Positions 39,049-48,140 of a DNA stretch of 64,000 nt are shown piece by piece. The stretch comes from Defluviimonas sp. SAOS-178_SWC (GTDB lineage: Bacteria; Pseudomonadota; Alphaproteobacteria; Rhodobacterales; Rhodobacteraceae): the NCBI RefSeq assembly GCF_039830135.1, contig NZ_CP156081.1, positions 2,156,001-2,220,000 of the forward strand, given 5' to 3'. The stretch's first letter is position 1. Every line of letters starts with the position of its first letter. The position numbers and the translations under genes are program-made. The notes under the pieces are model-generated. The model ran no database searches, was not told where the DNA came from, and saw nothing but the letters and a program-made list of their open reading frames with translations.

Positions 39049-40594
39049 CCGCAGAGGCGGGCCAGAAGCCGTAGTCGAGGCCGTTGTATCGAAGCTGCTC
39101 CTCGGGCGCGGCCTCGACGGGAAACCGGGCCACGGGACCGAAGAGAATCCCGCCCGGATGCGCGCGGCTCCAGCTTCGGATCGCGTCGGCATCGGCCAGA
39201 ACCGCGACCGGCGCGTCGAGCCGAGCGCCGAAGTTGAACTCGGCATTGTAGGCCATCCCCGCGACGGCGAGCCCGCCTGCCTTGGCCGCCTGCAACCGCG
39301 CCACGATCTCGCCCGCGTCATAGGCGCGGTAGAGCCCGCTCGTCGCGATCAGGACATGCAGCGCGGCCGCGAGGCCGATTCCGATCACGGCATGGCCCGG
39401 GACCAGAGGCAGCCGCCAGCCGGCGATGCCGATTGCGATGGCGAGAAGGCCAAAGACCGCCACCGCCCAGAACGGCCGCAGATCGGCCAGATCGCCGGAT
39501 GCCGGCAGCACCCCTGCCGCGAAAAGAAGCGCCGCGATGCCGATGAGAACCGGCAAGATCGCGGCGACCGAACCGCCACGCGCGCCCTGCCCCTCCACCC
39601 TCAGCGCCCGCGCCATCAGCAAGGCCACGGCCGGGAATTCCGGGATGAGGTAATGTACCTGCTTGCCCGAGATGAGGGAAAAGAGGACCAGACCCGAGGC
39701 CGCCCAGATCGCCAGCATCCGCCCCGGCCCGCCGGCTTTCACCTCGCCGGCGACGCCGCGCCAAACCCGCCAGGACCAGCACCAGGGAAACAGGATCACC
39801 GGCAGAAGCGCGGCAAGGAACCAGACCGGGCGGTCATGCGCCATCCCGCCCGCAACCCGCGCCGCCGACTGGGTCCAGAGCAACTCCTGCCGGTAGGCGG
39901 CGGACCCTGCCACAAGCGCCGGGACGAGCCAGAGCGCGACCAGAGCCAGCCCTACCCCCATCGCCACCCCGAAACCCCGTGCCGCATCGGCGACACGCGG
40001 CGGCGCCGCCGCCCAGAACCGCATCGTCAAAAGTACCGGCATCAGATGGACGAAGATCACCGGCCCCTTGGCATAGACGCCGAGCGCAAGGACCGCCCCG
40101 AACCCGGCCCAGATCCGCCAGCCGCCCGCACCCTCCCCAATCCGCCACAGTAGGCTCATTCCGAGGATTGTCGCGAAGGCGAGCATCGTGTCGAACATCG
40201 TCGCGCTGGCGTAAATGAGAAACACCGTGAAGCCCGCGAGAACGAGCACCGCCCGCGCGCCCGTCGCTCCGTCCTCGGGCCAGAGCCGTCGCCCGAGCCG
40301 CGCCATCGCCACCGCCGACGCGACCGCGAAACCGGGCGCCACGAGGCGGGCAGCGAATTCGTTCACGCCTGTCACCTGCCAGACGAGGTTGATGAGCCAG
40401 AACAGCAAGGGCGGCTTGTGGGTATAAAGCTCAAAGTTCCGTGTCAGGTGGAAAAGATCGCCGGTCAGGCGCATCTCCCAGGCGACGTCGAGATAGCGCG
40501 TCTCGTCGATCGGCAGCAGGGGACGCAATGCCACGAAGAGCACGAGCGCGACGGCCAGAAGCGCAAGCGATCCCAGAAGTCTGGACAGAATCAT
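39017..40594 (-). CDS. Membrane glycosyltransferase (ArnT/PMT-type, GT-83-like)
   Basis: 525 residues with about 11-12 hydrophobic segments. An N-terminal periplasmic loop contains the acidic motif DETRYLDVAWEM (D/E after TM1, the expected catalytic Asp), and later HKPPLLFW, the ArnT-like element. Such enzymes transfer sugars from polyprenyl phosphates to lipid A or proteins. The start at 40594 follows GGAGCGGGGA. The 3' end overlaps livM by 32 bp. Confidence 0.87.
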   Translation of the reverse strand: MILSRLLGSLALLAVALVLFVALRPLLPIDETRYLDVAWEMRLTGDLFHLTRNFELYTHKPPLLFWLINLVWQVTGVNEFAARLVAPGFAVASAVAMARLGRRLWPEDGATGARAVLVLAGFTVFLIYASATMFDTMLAFATILGMSLLWRIGEGAGGWRIWAGFGAVLALGVYAKGPVIFVHLMPVLLTMRFWAAAPPRVADAARGFGVAMGVGLALVALWLVPALVAGSAAYRQELLWTQSAARVAGGMAHDRPVWFLAALLPVILFPWCWSWRVWRGVAGEVKAGGPGRMLAIWAASGLVLFSLISGKQVHYLIPEFPAVALLMARALRVEGQGARGGSVAAILPVLIGIAALLFAAGVLPASGDLADLRPFWAVAVFGLLAIAIGIAGWRLPLVPGHAVIGIGLAAALHVLIATSGLYRAYDAGEIVARLQAAKAGGLAVAGMAYNAEFNFGARLDAPVAVLADADAIRSWSRAHPGGILFGPVARFPVEAAPEEQLRYNGLDYGFWPASAVTSPGSAPSG

Positions 40595-40635
40595 TCCCCG
40601 CTCCGCCTGCCTGCCTCAACTCGTCCCTGCTAGCT

Positions 40636-40755
40636 GCTGCAACCGCCCCGGCACATCCATCCCGGGTTGCAGATGAGCGATTTCGACGCGGCATCCCCCG
40701 AATGCGACCGAAATTGTCGCAGACAATCTCTCCGCTCCGCATGGCATTTGCCATT
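40636..40755 (+). promoter_or_regulatory. Structured leader upstream of the flavoprotein gene, with a 15-bp palindrome
   Basis: The 211-bp gap before 40806 holds an 8-pair stem (CTGCAACC/GGTTGCAG near 40638-40673), a perfect ATTGTC-GCA-GACAAT palindrome (40713-40727) and an ATGGCA/TGCCAT repeat followed by Ts (from 40742). The palindrome looks like an operator; the hairpins may affect the leader RNA. All roles are inference. Confidence 0.35.
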
Positions 40756-40805
40756 TTTCGGAAGACAGCGGCGCGGCCCGTCCGCACAGATCAAGGAACG
40801 CATCC

Positions 40806-43232
40806 ATGAAAACGCATGCACAGGTCGTGGTCATCGGCGGCGGTGTCGTCGGCTGTTCGGTGCTCTATCACCTGACCAAATACGGCTGGACCGACGTGAT
40901 CCTGATCGAGCGGTCCGAACTCACCTCCGGCTCGACCTGGCATGCGGCGGGCGGCTTCCATACCCTGAACGGCGACACCAACATGGCCGCGCTTCAGGGC
41001 TATACGATCCAGCTCTACAAGGAATTGGAGAAGATCACCGGCATGTCCTGCGGGCTCCATCATGTCGGCGGCATCACTCTTGCCGACAACCAGGCCCGGT
41101 TCGAGATGCTGAAGGCCGAACGCGCCAAGCACCGTTACATGGGCCTTCACACCGAGGTCCTAGGGCCGGAGGAGATCGAGAAGTTCACCTATGGCCAAGT
41201 GAACCTCGACGGCATCATCGGCGCGCTTTACGACCCCTTGGACGGCCATCTCGACCCCTCGGGCACGACCCACGCCTACGCCAGGGCGGCGCGCATGGGC
41301 GGGGCGGAGATCGTGCTGCACAACCGGGTGCTTGAAACCAATCCGCGCGCCGACGGCAGTTGGGATGTGGTGACGGAAAAGGGCACCATCCATGCCGAGC
41401 ATGTCGTGAACGCCGGCGGCCTCTGGGCGCGCGAGGTCGGGGCGATGGCCGGGGTCTACCTGCCGCTCTTGCCGATGGCGCACCAGTATCTGGTGACCGA
41501 CGACATTCCGGAAATCATGGATATCCTGAAGACCGGGAAGGAATTCCCGCATGTCATGGACCCGGGCGGCGAAAGCTACCTGCGCCAGGAAGGCCGCGGT
41601 CTCTGCATCGGGTTCTATGAGAAACCGTGCGAGCCCTGGGCGCTCGACGGCACGCCGTGGCAGTTCGGGCACGAGCTTCTGAACGAGGATTTCACCAAGA
41701 TCGAGGACTCCGTCGCCTTCGCCTATCGCCGCTTCCCGGTCCTCGAACGCGCCGGCGTCAAGCGCGTGATCCACGGCCCCTTCACCTTCGCCCCCGATGG
41801 CAACCCGCTGATCGGGCCGGTGCCGGGTCTCAGGAACTACTGGTCGGCCTGCGCGGTCATGGCCGGGTTCAGCCAGGGCGGCGGCATGGGAAAATCCTTG
41901 GCCGAATGGATGATCCACGGCGAGACCGAGGTCGACCCGCGCGGCTTCGACGTTGCCCGCTTCGGCAAGTGGACGACGCCGGGCTACACCGTCCCGAAGG
42001 TGATCGAGAACTACCAGATGCGGTTCTCGGTCTCCTACCCGAACGAGGAACGCCCCGCCGCGCGGCCGTTCCGCACCACGCCGATGTACGACATCTTCGA
42101 TGGTCTGGGCGCGGTCTGGGGTCAGCAATACGGGCTTGAGGTCGTCAACTACTTCGCTCTTCCGGGCGAGCCGCGCTACGAGACGCCGACTTTCAAGCGC
42201 TCCAACGCCTGGGAGGCAACGCGGCAGGAGGTTCTGGCCGTGCGCGAGGGCGTCGGCATCAACGAGGTGCAGAACTTCGGCAAGTTCCGTGTTACCGGTC
42301 CGAATGCACGGGCTTGGCTCGACCGGATCATGGCCGGCGCGATCCCGAAGCCGGGGCGGCTCAGCCTGACGCCGATGCTCAGCCCCAAGGGCAAGATCAT
42401 CGGTGACTTCACCGTCACCTGCATCAGCGAGACCGAATTCCAGATCACCGGCTCCTACGGCGCGCAGGACCAGCACCTGCGTTGGTTCGAGGCGAACCTC
42501 GACGAGGGCGTGACGGTCGAGAACATGTCCGACCGCATCACCGGTTTCCAGATCGCCGGCCCGAAGGCGCGCGATCTTCTGGCGCGGGTGACACGCTCGG
42601 ATGTTTCTAGCGGGGCGTTCAAGTTCATGGATGCGAAACAGTTGACGGTCGGCATGGTCGATTGTCTCGTCCAGCGCGTCAGCTATACCGGCGATCTCGG
42701 CTATGAGATATTCTGCGATTTCATGAAGCAGCGCGCGCTCTGGAACGCACTCTGGGAATCGGGGCGGGATCTGGGCCTGCGTCCCTTCGGCATGCGCGCG
42801 ATGATGTCCCTGCGCCTCGACAAGCTGTTCGGTTCCTGGGCGCGGGAATTCAGCCCGGACTATTTCCCCGGTGAGACCGGCATCGACCGTTTCATCCGCT
42901 GGAACAAACCTGCGGAGTGGATCGGCAAGGCGCCCGCCCTGAAGGAAAAGGCGGAAGGTCCGAAGCGCCGGAGCTGCGCCTTCGTGGTCGAGGCGGAGGA
43001 TGCCGACGTGGTGGCCTATGAGCCGATCTGGGTCGGCGACAAGGTCGTCGGGTTCTGCACCTCGGGCGGCTATTCGCACTGGAGCGGACAATCCGTGGCG
43101 ATGGGATTCCTGCCGGTCGATCTGATCCGCGACGGGCTTGAGGCCGAAATCGAGATCCTCGGCACCCGCCGCAAGGCCAGGCTGATCCCCGGCCCGCTCT
43201 GGGACGCCGACGGCGCCCGCATGCGGGGGTGA
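40806..43232 (+). CDS. Dimethylglycine/sarcosine dehydrogenase-like flavoprotein (DAO + GcvT)
   Basis: 808 residues. N-terminal FAD domain (1-370) with GGGVVG and the SGSTWHAAGG motif, whose His46 matches the covalent-FAD histidine of dimethylglycine and sarcosine dehydrogenases. An FAO_M linker (about 375-430) leads to a folate-binding GcvT domain and its C-terminal barrel (about 430-800). Such enzymes oxidatively demethylate N-methyl amines, passing one-carbon units to tetrahydrofolate, as in glycine-betaine breakdown. The exact substrate is not decided by sequence. Confidence 0.92.
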   Translation: MKTHAQVVVIGGGVVGCSVLYHLTKYGWTDVILIERSELTSGSTWHAAGGFHTLNGDTNMAALQGYTIQLYKELEKITGMSCGLHHVGGITLADNQARFEMLKAERAKHRYMGLHTEVLGPEEIEKFTYGQVNLDGIIGALYDPLDGHLDPSGTTHAYARAARMGGAEIVLHNRVLETNPRADGSWDVVTEKGTIHAEHVVNAGGLWAREVGAMAGVYLPLLPMAHQYLVTDDIPEIMDILKTGKEFPHVMDPGGESYLRQEGRGLCIGFYEKPCEPWALDGTPWQFGHELLNEDFTKIEDSVAFAYRRFPVLERAGVKRVIHGPFTFAPDGNPLIGPVPGLRNYWSACAVMAGFSQGGGMGKSLAEWMIHGETEVDPRGFDVARFGKWTTPGYTVPKVIENYQMRFSVSYPNEERPAARPFRTTPMYDIFDGLGAVWGQQYGLEVVNYFALPGEPRYETPTFKRSNAWEATRQEVLAVREGVGINEVQNFGKFRVTGPNARAWLDRIMAGAIPKPGRLSLTPMLSPKGKIIGDFTVTCISETEFQITGSYGAQDQHLRWFEANLDEGVTVENMSDRITGFQIAGPKARDLLARVTRSDVSSGAFKFMDAKQLTVGMVDCLVQRVSYTGDLGYEIFCDFMKQRALWNALWESGRDLGLRPFGMRAMMSLRLDKLFGSWAREFSPDYFPGETGIDRFIRWNKPAEWIGKAPALKEKAEGPKRRSCAFVVEAEDADVVAYEPIWVGDKVVGFCTSGGYSHWSGQSVAMGFLPVDLIRDGLEAEIEILGTRRKARLIPGPLWDADGARMRG

Positions 43233-43245
43233 GCGGCGCCCGGAT

Positions 43246-43264
43246 ACGCTCCGGCGGAGCGTTT
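43246..43264 (+). terminator. Possible terminator of the flavoprotein gene
   Basis: A 7-bp perfect stem, ACGCTCC/GGAGCGT with loop GGC, followed by TT only. It lies 14 bp after the stop. Moderate support because the T-run is short. Confidence 0.5.
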
Positions 43265-43419
43265 CCGGCCACGAACGGCCCGAACGCGAGCGTAGGGCCG
43301 GGAGAGGCGTCGGCCCTTCGTCGCCGGCATCCCCCTTGCGTCATCTGCCCTGCAGGCCGATAGTTGGCGCCAAGATCGAATGCAGGCAATCCGGGGCGCC
43401 CCGGCGGAGGAGACGCCGC

Positions 43420-44019
43420 ATGACGGACCTTGCCATCCTCATTCCCGCCGCTGGCGCGTCGCGCCGCATGCGCGGCTCCGACAAGCTCCTGGAGGAGGTC
43501 CACGGCGAACCGGCCCTGCGACACACGACGGCGCTAGCGGCGGCAACCGGCGCCCAGGTGATCGTGACCCTGCCCTCGTCCGGGCCGCTCTTGCCGGCGC
43601 GGCGGGCCGTCCTGATGGGGCTCGGCGTGCGTGTCGTGGCGATCCCCGACGCGCATGAAGGCATGGCAGCGAGCTTACGGGCGGGCGCGCACGAGATTGG
43701 CCAGGCCGAGGGGCTGATGGTGCTTCTGCCCGACATGCCCGAGATCGACGGCCACGACCTCGCGCGGCTGATCGCCACCTTTGCCGAAGACCCCACCTGC
43801 CCCCTTCGCGCGACCACCGAAGACGGCAGCGAGGCGGGCCATCCGGTGATCTTTCCGCGGCGGCTGATGCAGGAAATGGCCGTCCTCACCGGCGACCGCG
43901 GCGGCCGCGTGGTGCTGGAGGGCGAAACGCTCAGGACCTGCGCCCTGCCCGGGCGTCGGGCGGTCACCGATCTCGACACCCCGGAAGACTGGGAGGCGTG
44001 GCGGCAGCGGGGCGTTTGA
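43420..44019 (+). CDS. MobA/MocA-like nucleotidyltransferase
   Basis: 199 residues with the NTP-transferase start ILIPAAGASRRMRGSDKLLEEVHGEP, then LLPDMPEIDGHDLARLI with the Mg-binding Asp, and GHPVIFPRR. This is the molybdenum-cofactor cytidylyltransferase (MocA/CoxC-like) group, which makes cytosine dinucleotide cofactor for xanthine-oxidase-type enzymes. No molybdoenzyme gene lies in the window. The start at 43420 has GGAGGAGA upstream; an upstream ATG at 43336 lacks an RBS. Confidence 0.87.
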   Translation: MTDLAILIPAAGASRRMRGSDKLLEEVHGEPALRHTTALAAATGAQVIVTLPSSGPLLPARRAVLMGLGVRVVAIPDAHEGMAASLRAGAHEIGQAEGLMVLLPDMPEIDGHDLARLIATFAEDPTCPLRATTEDGSEAGHPVIFPRRLMQEMAVLTGDRGGRVVLEGETLRTCALPGRRAVTDLDTPEDWEAWRQRGV

Positions 44020-44034
44020 TATCGCTTCGAAGCA

Positions 44035-44721
44035 TCAGGCCGCGATGGCGGCCGTAACCGTGGCGGCCGGCGCGAAGGCGGCGCGCGCCAGGTCGAAGGC
44101 CGCCTGCCCTTCGGTGTTTGCAAGTTCAGGGAAGATCGTCAGGATTTCGCGGCGCTGGGCCGGATGCAAACCGTCGAGCGCAGCCGCTTCGGGCAGGAAG
44201 CTCTCGCTCCAGCAGCCGTTCGCCGACACGATCTCGTGCGCGTCGAACAGGATGTGGACATAGACCACAGCGTCGACGCATGCAGGTTCGGCGACGCCCA
44301 GCCCGATCAGGTCCACGGCCGCGAGGAGGATTTCGCTCTCTCCGGCAAGCTCCATCGCCTCGGCCCCGGTCAGGAGCATGCGGTGCTGCGGGCTGACCAC
44401 GATGTCACGTGCCGGGCGGCCATCGCCGAGGGCGCCGGCGGCAATCCGCACCGGCAGAAACTCGGGGTAGTTGGCAAGCATCGCCCCGTCGAACCGGCGC
44501 GCGCCGATCCAGCGGATCGGGCGATAGCCGTTGTCGCGGGTCAGGACCCGGTCGCCGACGCAGAGGCCCTCAATCGGCACCGGACCGCGTCGGGTGGCGA
44601 TTTCCGTGCCTGCGGTAAAACAGGGAGTATGGGGAGCGGCGGCCTTGTGCCCCGTCGGGCCTTCGTAAGGCGCATCGGCCGCAACACGCCGACCGGATGT
44701 TCTTTTTGACTCGCCGTTCAT
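44035..44721 (-). CDS. Hint-domain protein 1
   Basis: 228 residues; a Hint_2 (Hedgehog/intein-type) domain occupies nearly the whole protein. Block A HTPCFTAGTEIAT puts the nucleophile at Cys34; VGDRVLTRDNGYRPIRW follows; VVSPQHRMLL gives His113; the end block is HEIVSANGCWSESF (162-175). The short N-terminus and a ~50-residue C-terminal tail have no recognised fold. I chose ATG 44721 with GGGAG upstream. It is the last of three Hint genes, 188 bp after Hint protein 2. Whether it self-cleaves is unknown. Confidence 0.88.
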   Translation of the reverse strand: MNGESKRTSGRRVAADAPYEGPTGHKAAAPHTPCFTAGTEIATRRGPVPIEGLCVGDRVLTRDNGYRPIRWIGARRFDGAMLANYPEFLPVRIAAGALGDGRPARDIVVSPQHRMLLTGAEAMELAGESEILLAAVDLIGLGVAEPACVDAVVYVHILFDAHEIVSANGCWSESFLPEAAALDGLHPAQRREILTIFPELANTEGQAAFDLARAAFAPAATVTAAIAA

Positions 44722-44816
44722 CTCCGGCACTCCCAACACCACAACGTCACGCCCACACCACAGCGTCACTGCCGATTTAGCCCGCTATTCGGACTCCATT
44801 AAGGCAGTCGCACGGC

Positions 44817-44841
44817 ATTTGGCGCCGGATTGGCCCGATTT
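44817..44841 (-). repeat. Shared promoter-region element, copy 1 (upstream of Hint protein 1)
   Basis: On the minus strand AAATCGGGC then CAATCCGGCGCCAAAT. The last 16 bases are identical, and the rest nearly so, to the plus-strand copy at 48141-48167 in the intergenic region at the other end of the same cluster. Confidence 0.45.
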
Positions 44842-44909
44842 ACAGGGGAAAAACAACCATAGCGGGTTGAATACCGTTCGCGGATCGCCCATAGGGGCAG
44901 ACGGTTGTA

Positions 44910-45665
44910 TCAGGCGGAAAATGCAAGGACGTCGCGTCCTGAAACCTCCGGCCGGACCGGCGCAGGCCCCGACCAACCCGCGTCGCCTGCGTCTGGCAGA
45001 ATCGCCAACACCTCGGCCCGTGCCACGTCCGACATCGCGGCGAGCGATGCCGCGCCGGGTCGGAAACTCTCGGTCCAGACACCGTCGGCCAGAATGGCCT
45101 CGTGACGGGAGAAGAGAACTTGAAGATAGCTGACCGAGACCGGCGCCACGGTATCGATCCCCGGCCGACCGACGAGGTCGGCCGCCGCGACCAATCCTTC
45201 TTCGGCCACCGTCCCTCCCTCGCCCCGGGACTGCACCAGCAGCCGGTGATTGGGCGACAGGAGGAGGTCGCGCGCCGGCAATCCACGCCCAAGCGCCCCC
45301 GCCCGGATGAGGACGGGCCGCAAGACCGGCAGGAGCCCGAGATCGCGCCAGCCATAGGTGCAGGCGCCGGTCCAGAGGACCGTCTGCACCCCGCTATCGC
45401 GCGTCACCACGCGGTCGCCGGGCCGCAACTCCTCGACCGGACACTCGCCGCGTCCGGTGACGATCAGGGCGCCCGGCGTGAAACAGGGAACACAGGGAAG
45501 GAGACCATCCAACCCGGCCTCCCCGGCGCAGCGATTCTTCGCGTCCAGTGGTTCGACCTGCCGGAGGGACGCGTCATCTTCGTCGTAGACCAGCCGAACC
45601 GCCGCGGGAGCCGCACCGGGGAGAAGCGGCCAGGCTCCGGAGATTGTCTGGTCCAGTCCCGGCAT
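44910..45665 (-). CDS. Hint-domain protein 2
   Basis: 251 residues. A ~57-residue N-terminal part without recognised fold is followed by Hint_2: CVPCFTPGALIVTGRGECPVEEL with the nucleophile at Cys61, VGDR-equivalent PGDRVVTRDSG, LLSPNHRLLV with His140, and HEAILADGVWTESFRPG at the end. Note ADG where the other two copies have ANG. The start at 45665 follows GGGGAGGGACGG. It lies 21 bp after Hint protein 3 and is probably co-transcribed with it. Confidence 0.9.
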   Translation of the reverse strand: MPGLDQTISGAWPLLPGAAPAAVRLVYDEDDASLRQVEPLDAKNRCAGEAGLDGLLPCVPCFTPGALIVTGRGECPVEELRPGDRVVTRDSGVQTVLWTGACTYGWRDLGLLPVLRPVLIRAGALGRGLPARDLLLSPNHRLLVQSRGEGGTVAEEGLVAAADLVGRPGIDTVAPVSVSYLQVLFSRHEAILADGVWTESFRPGAASLAAMSDVARAEVLAILPDAGDAGWSGPAPVRPEVSGRDVLAFSA

Positions 45666-45686
45666 GGCCGTCCCTCCCCCTTTGCC

Positions 45687-47582
45687 TCAGTGACGCAGAA
45701 GACTCGCTTCGTGGCGCTTCAGCGTGCGGCGCGCGGAGGTATAGGCCTTCCGTCCCTCCGCCTGCTCAAGCTCCGGGAAAATCTCGTAGATCTCGTTGCG
45801 CTGGGCATTGCCGAGACCGTTCAGCGAATAATCGCCGGGCTGGAACGACTCCGTCCAGCAGCCATTGGCCAGCACCACTTCGTGCTGGTCGCACATGAAA
45901 TGCACATAGGTCACACCGAGCGTCTGCACCGGCCGGATCGACCGGCTGTTCGCCAGATGCTTGGCCGCAACGAGCACCTCATGCTCCTCGAAATAGAGCA
46001 TCGTCCGTTCGTTCGCGACGAGAAGGCGGTGGTTCGGGCTGACCAGCATGTCCCGCTCCGGCAACCCGCCGCCGAGGCTGCCCTGCGAGATGAGGACCGG
46101 CTTCAGATGTTCGTGCGCGGCAAGCTGGCCGTAATCGAGCGTCCTTTGACCGACCCAGCGGATTTCCTGAATGCCGTTGTCTCGGGTGACGATCCTGTCG
46201 CCGACCTTGAGATCTTCGACGGCGCGCTCGCCCTGGGGCGTCGCGATGGCGGTTCCGGGTGTGAAGCAGGGCACGATATTCTCGATATTTTCAAAGGTGA
46301 GGGTTCCGACGATGTTCCCCTGGGCATCGAGGAATTCCACGATCCCGTTTTCCGGGTTCGACGGGTCGAAGATGACGTTGGTCAGGGCCTTGCCCCAGTC
46401 GCGAAGGTCAAGCGTGTCGTAATCGACCCCGCCCTCGCCGCCATCGATGCTGTCACCGGGGGTCGTGCCGGTGAAGGTGTCTCGGTCGTCCCAGCCGAAC
46501 TGGGTATCGGCCCCGGCGCCGCCCGTCAGCGTATCGTCGCCGGTCCCGCCATGCAGGTAGTCCGCGCCGTCCCCGCCGTCCAGAACGTCATTGCCGGCAT
46601 CACCGAAGAGGACGTCGTCGCCCCGCCCGCCCAGGACGGTGTCGTTGCCGCCGCCACCGTCGAGCGTGTCCTGACCGATGCCGCCGTCGATGTAGTCGTT
46701 GCCGCCTTGACCGCGTACAAAGTCGTCGCCGGCCTCGCCATAGACCTGATCGTTGCCCGCCCCGGCCAGGACCGTGTCATTGCCGGCGCCGGCAAGCACG
46801 TAGTCGTCGTTCGGCGCGGCCCCCGGCAGGATCGCATCGTTGGCGTCGATCCGGTCGCCCTCGGGATCGCCGAGATAGGAGATGTCGATCAGGTCGTCGC
46901 CCGCCGTGCCTTCGACGATGCCGTCAAGTGCGGCGGCAATGTTGTCGACGCTGTCAGAGATGCTGAGGCTGTCGACCGACCCGCGAAAGAACTCCGTCAG
47001 GTTGTTGGCTGCCCCGTCGGCCGACCGTTCGGCACTTGCCCCGATGACCCACGGCTCGTTGTCGGACGGGCCCATATCCATCGTCAGGGCGGCGCCTATC
47101 GCCTCGGACCAAGTCGCCCCCGTGGACCCGTTCGTCACGATGAAAGCGCCGCCCTTGCCCGACGCGTCCCACGAATAGCTGAGCGTGAGCGCGTCGCCAT
47201 TCGAAAAGAAGCCGTCGGGTGTTGAAAACACGTACTCATGTGTCGCCGTGTTGTGATGGACCACGACCGCCCCGGAGGCCGTCGTGGCAAGGCTGAACTG
47301 ACCGCCATTGTCCATACCGGCGCTGTCGCGCGAGAGGATCGCGTCCTCACCGCGACCGGTATGGCAGGCCTGGCTGAAGACAAGCTCGATCGTGCCCTGC
47401 GACAGCTGGAACGCCTCCGACGTGGCGATCTTGGCGTGATCGTTCCGCCCGTCGAGAACCAGCTTGCCACCCACCATCGACGCGCCGTTCAGCAGAACCC
47501 CCTGCTGCTGTCCGGCGGCCGGGGCGGAATCGTCCAGACCCGTCCCCGAACCGTCGAACTCGTAGCTCGCAATGACCGTCAT
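45687..47582 (-). CDS. LamG - RTX - Hint protein (Hint-domain protein 3)
   Basis: 631 residues in three parts. Residues 1-212 resemble a LamG/concanavalin-like lectin (MTVIASYEFDGSG..., FFRGSVDSLSISD). Residues about 225-365 hold some ten RTX GGxGxDxxx nonapeptides (calcium-binding beta-roll), typical of type I secretion substrates. Residues 437-585 are Hint_2, with Cys439 in VPCFTPGTAIAT, His518 in SPNHR and HEVVLANGCWTESF. No N-terminal signal peptide and no type I secretion genes in the window. The start at 47582 was chosen for GGGGGA upstream and the LamG-type start. Confidence 0.9.
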   Translation of the reverse strand: MTVIASYEFDGSGTGLDDSAPAAGQQQGVLLNGASMVGGKLVLDGRNDHAKIATSEAFQLSQGTIELVFSQACHTGRGEDAILSRDSAGMDNGGQFSLATTASGAVVVHHNTATHEYVFSTPDGFFSNGDALTLSYSWDASGKGGAFIVTNGSTGATWSEAIGAALTMDMGPSDNEPWVIGASAERSADGAANNLTEFFRGSVDSLSISDSVDNIAAALDGIVEGTAGDDLIDISYLGDPEGDRIDANDAILPGAAPNDDYVLAGAGNDTVLAGAGNDQVYGEAGDDFVRGQGGNDYIDGGIGQDTLDGGGGNDTVLGGRGDDVLFGDAGNDVLDGGDGADYLHGGTGDDTLTGGAGADTQFGWDDRDTFTGTTPGDSIDGGEGGVDYDTLDLRDWGKALTNVIFDPSNPENGIVEFLDAQGNIVGTLTFENIENIVPCFTPGTAIATPQGERAVEDLKVGDRIVTRDNGIQEIRWVGQRTLDYGQLAAHEHLKPVLISQGSLGGGLPERDMLVSPNHRLLVANERTMLYFEEHEVLVAAKHLANSRSIRPVQTLGVTYVHFMCDQHEVVLANGCWTESFQPGDYSLNGLGNAQRNEIYEIFPELEQAEGRKAYTSARRTLKRHEASLLRH

Positions 47583-48042
47583 ACCAAACGTTCCCCCACC
47601 CGGAACCCTTCGCCCGAAGGCGCACCCACACGACGTCCCGGGCACAGGCCCGGCACAAACTGTGCTGAATGCGAAAACGGATCGTTTCCACCCCAGCGGC
47701 AGGGAGGTCAGCCCCCTGCAATTTTCAGACTGTTTCGGCCCCGATCGCTGTCGCGGTCCCCAGACCACGGATCGCGGGGCACCTCACCCAGCCACCACAC
47801 TGCCCCCCACAAGGGCATCTCCAGAATTACTGCCCGCAGCCGGGTTGCGGAAGGGAAAAGTGTCGGAAAAGCGGCACCTTTCGCGTTCTGATTGTTGCAA
47901 GACCCGGAGTTCTGCGCCGGACCTCGGGGTGTACGGAGAACCACTGTTTCCAACCCGAAACGGCGGACTCTGCCGCGAAGCCCTTGTTTTTCGGGAAACC
48001 TGTGATTGTTCCAACCGGGGCTCCTTCGATCACCCGGCGGCG

Positions 48043-48062
48043 ACCTGTCTATTTCGACAGGT
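48043..48062. promoter_or_regulatory. Lux-box-like palindrome
   Basis: A 20-bp inverted repeat, ACCTGTC then six bases TATTTC then GACAGGT. The outer six bases of each arm match the Vibrio lux-box arms (ACCTGT...ACAGGT) exactly. It lies 460 bp upstream of the RTX-Hint gene. A LuxR regulator is present at 3256, but no clear -10 box is at the expected distance on either strand. Confidence 0.5.
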
Positions 48063-48066
48063 GCTC

Positions 48067-48083
48067 GTTTCTATTTCAGAAAC
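48067..48083. repeat. GTTTC...GAAAC palindrome next to the lux-box-like site
   Basis: 17-bp palindrome GTTTCTATTTCAGAAAC, four bases from the lux-box-like site. Its arms and spacing match the one at 4042-4058 after the luxR gene (pattern GTTTC-Y-R-T-W-T-Y-R-GAAAC). Confidence 0.4.
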
Positions 48084-48140
48084 AACCGGAACCGACGAGC
48101 GGCGGACTGTCTGGAAATATGGCAAGAATGGGGCAGATGA

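Noticed and set aside
41160..43091. 643-codon minus-strand frame opposite the flavoprotein gene
   Set aside because: High-GC shadow: its composition mirrors the third-position bias of the real gene, with Arg/His-rich, family-less sequence.
46500..46900. Tandem repeat resembling a CRISPR or satellite array
   Set aside because: It is the DNA coding for RTX nonapeptides, in frame and with varied third positions.
45102..47225. 707-codon plus-strand frame opposite the Hint genes
   Set aside because: Shadow; it crosses the gap between two real genes and mirrors the RTX repeats.
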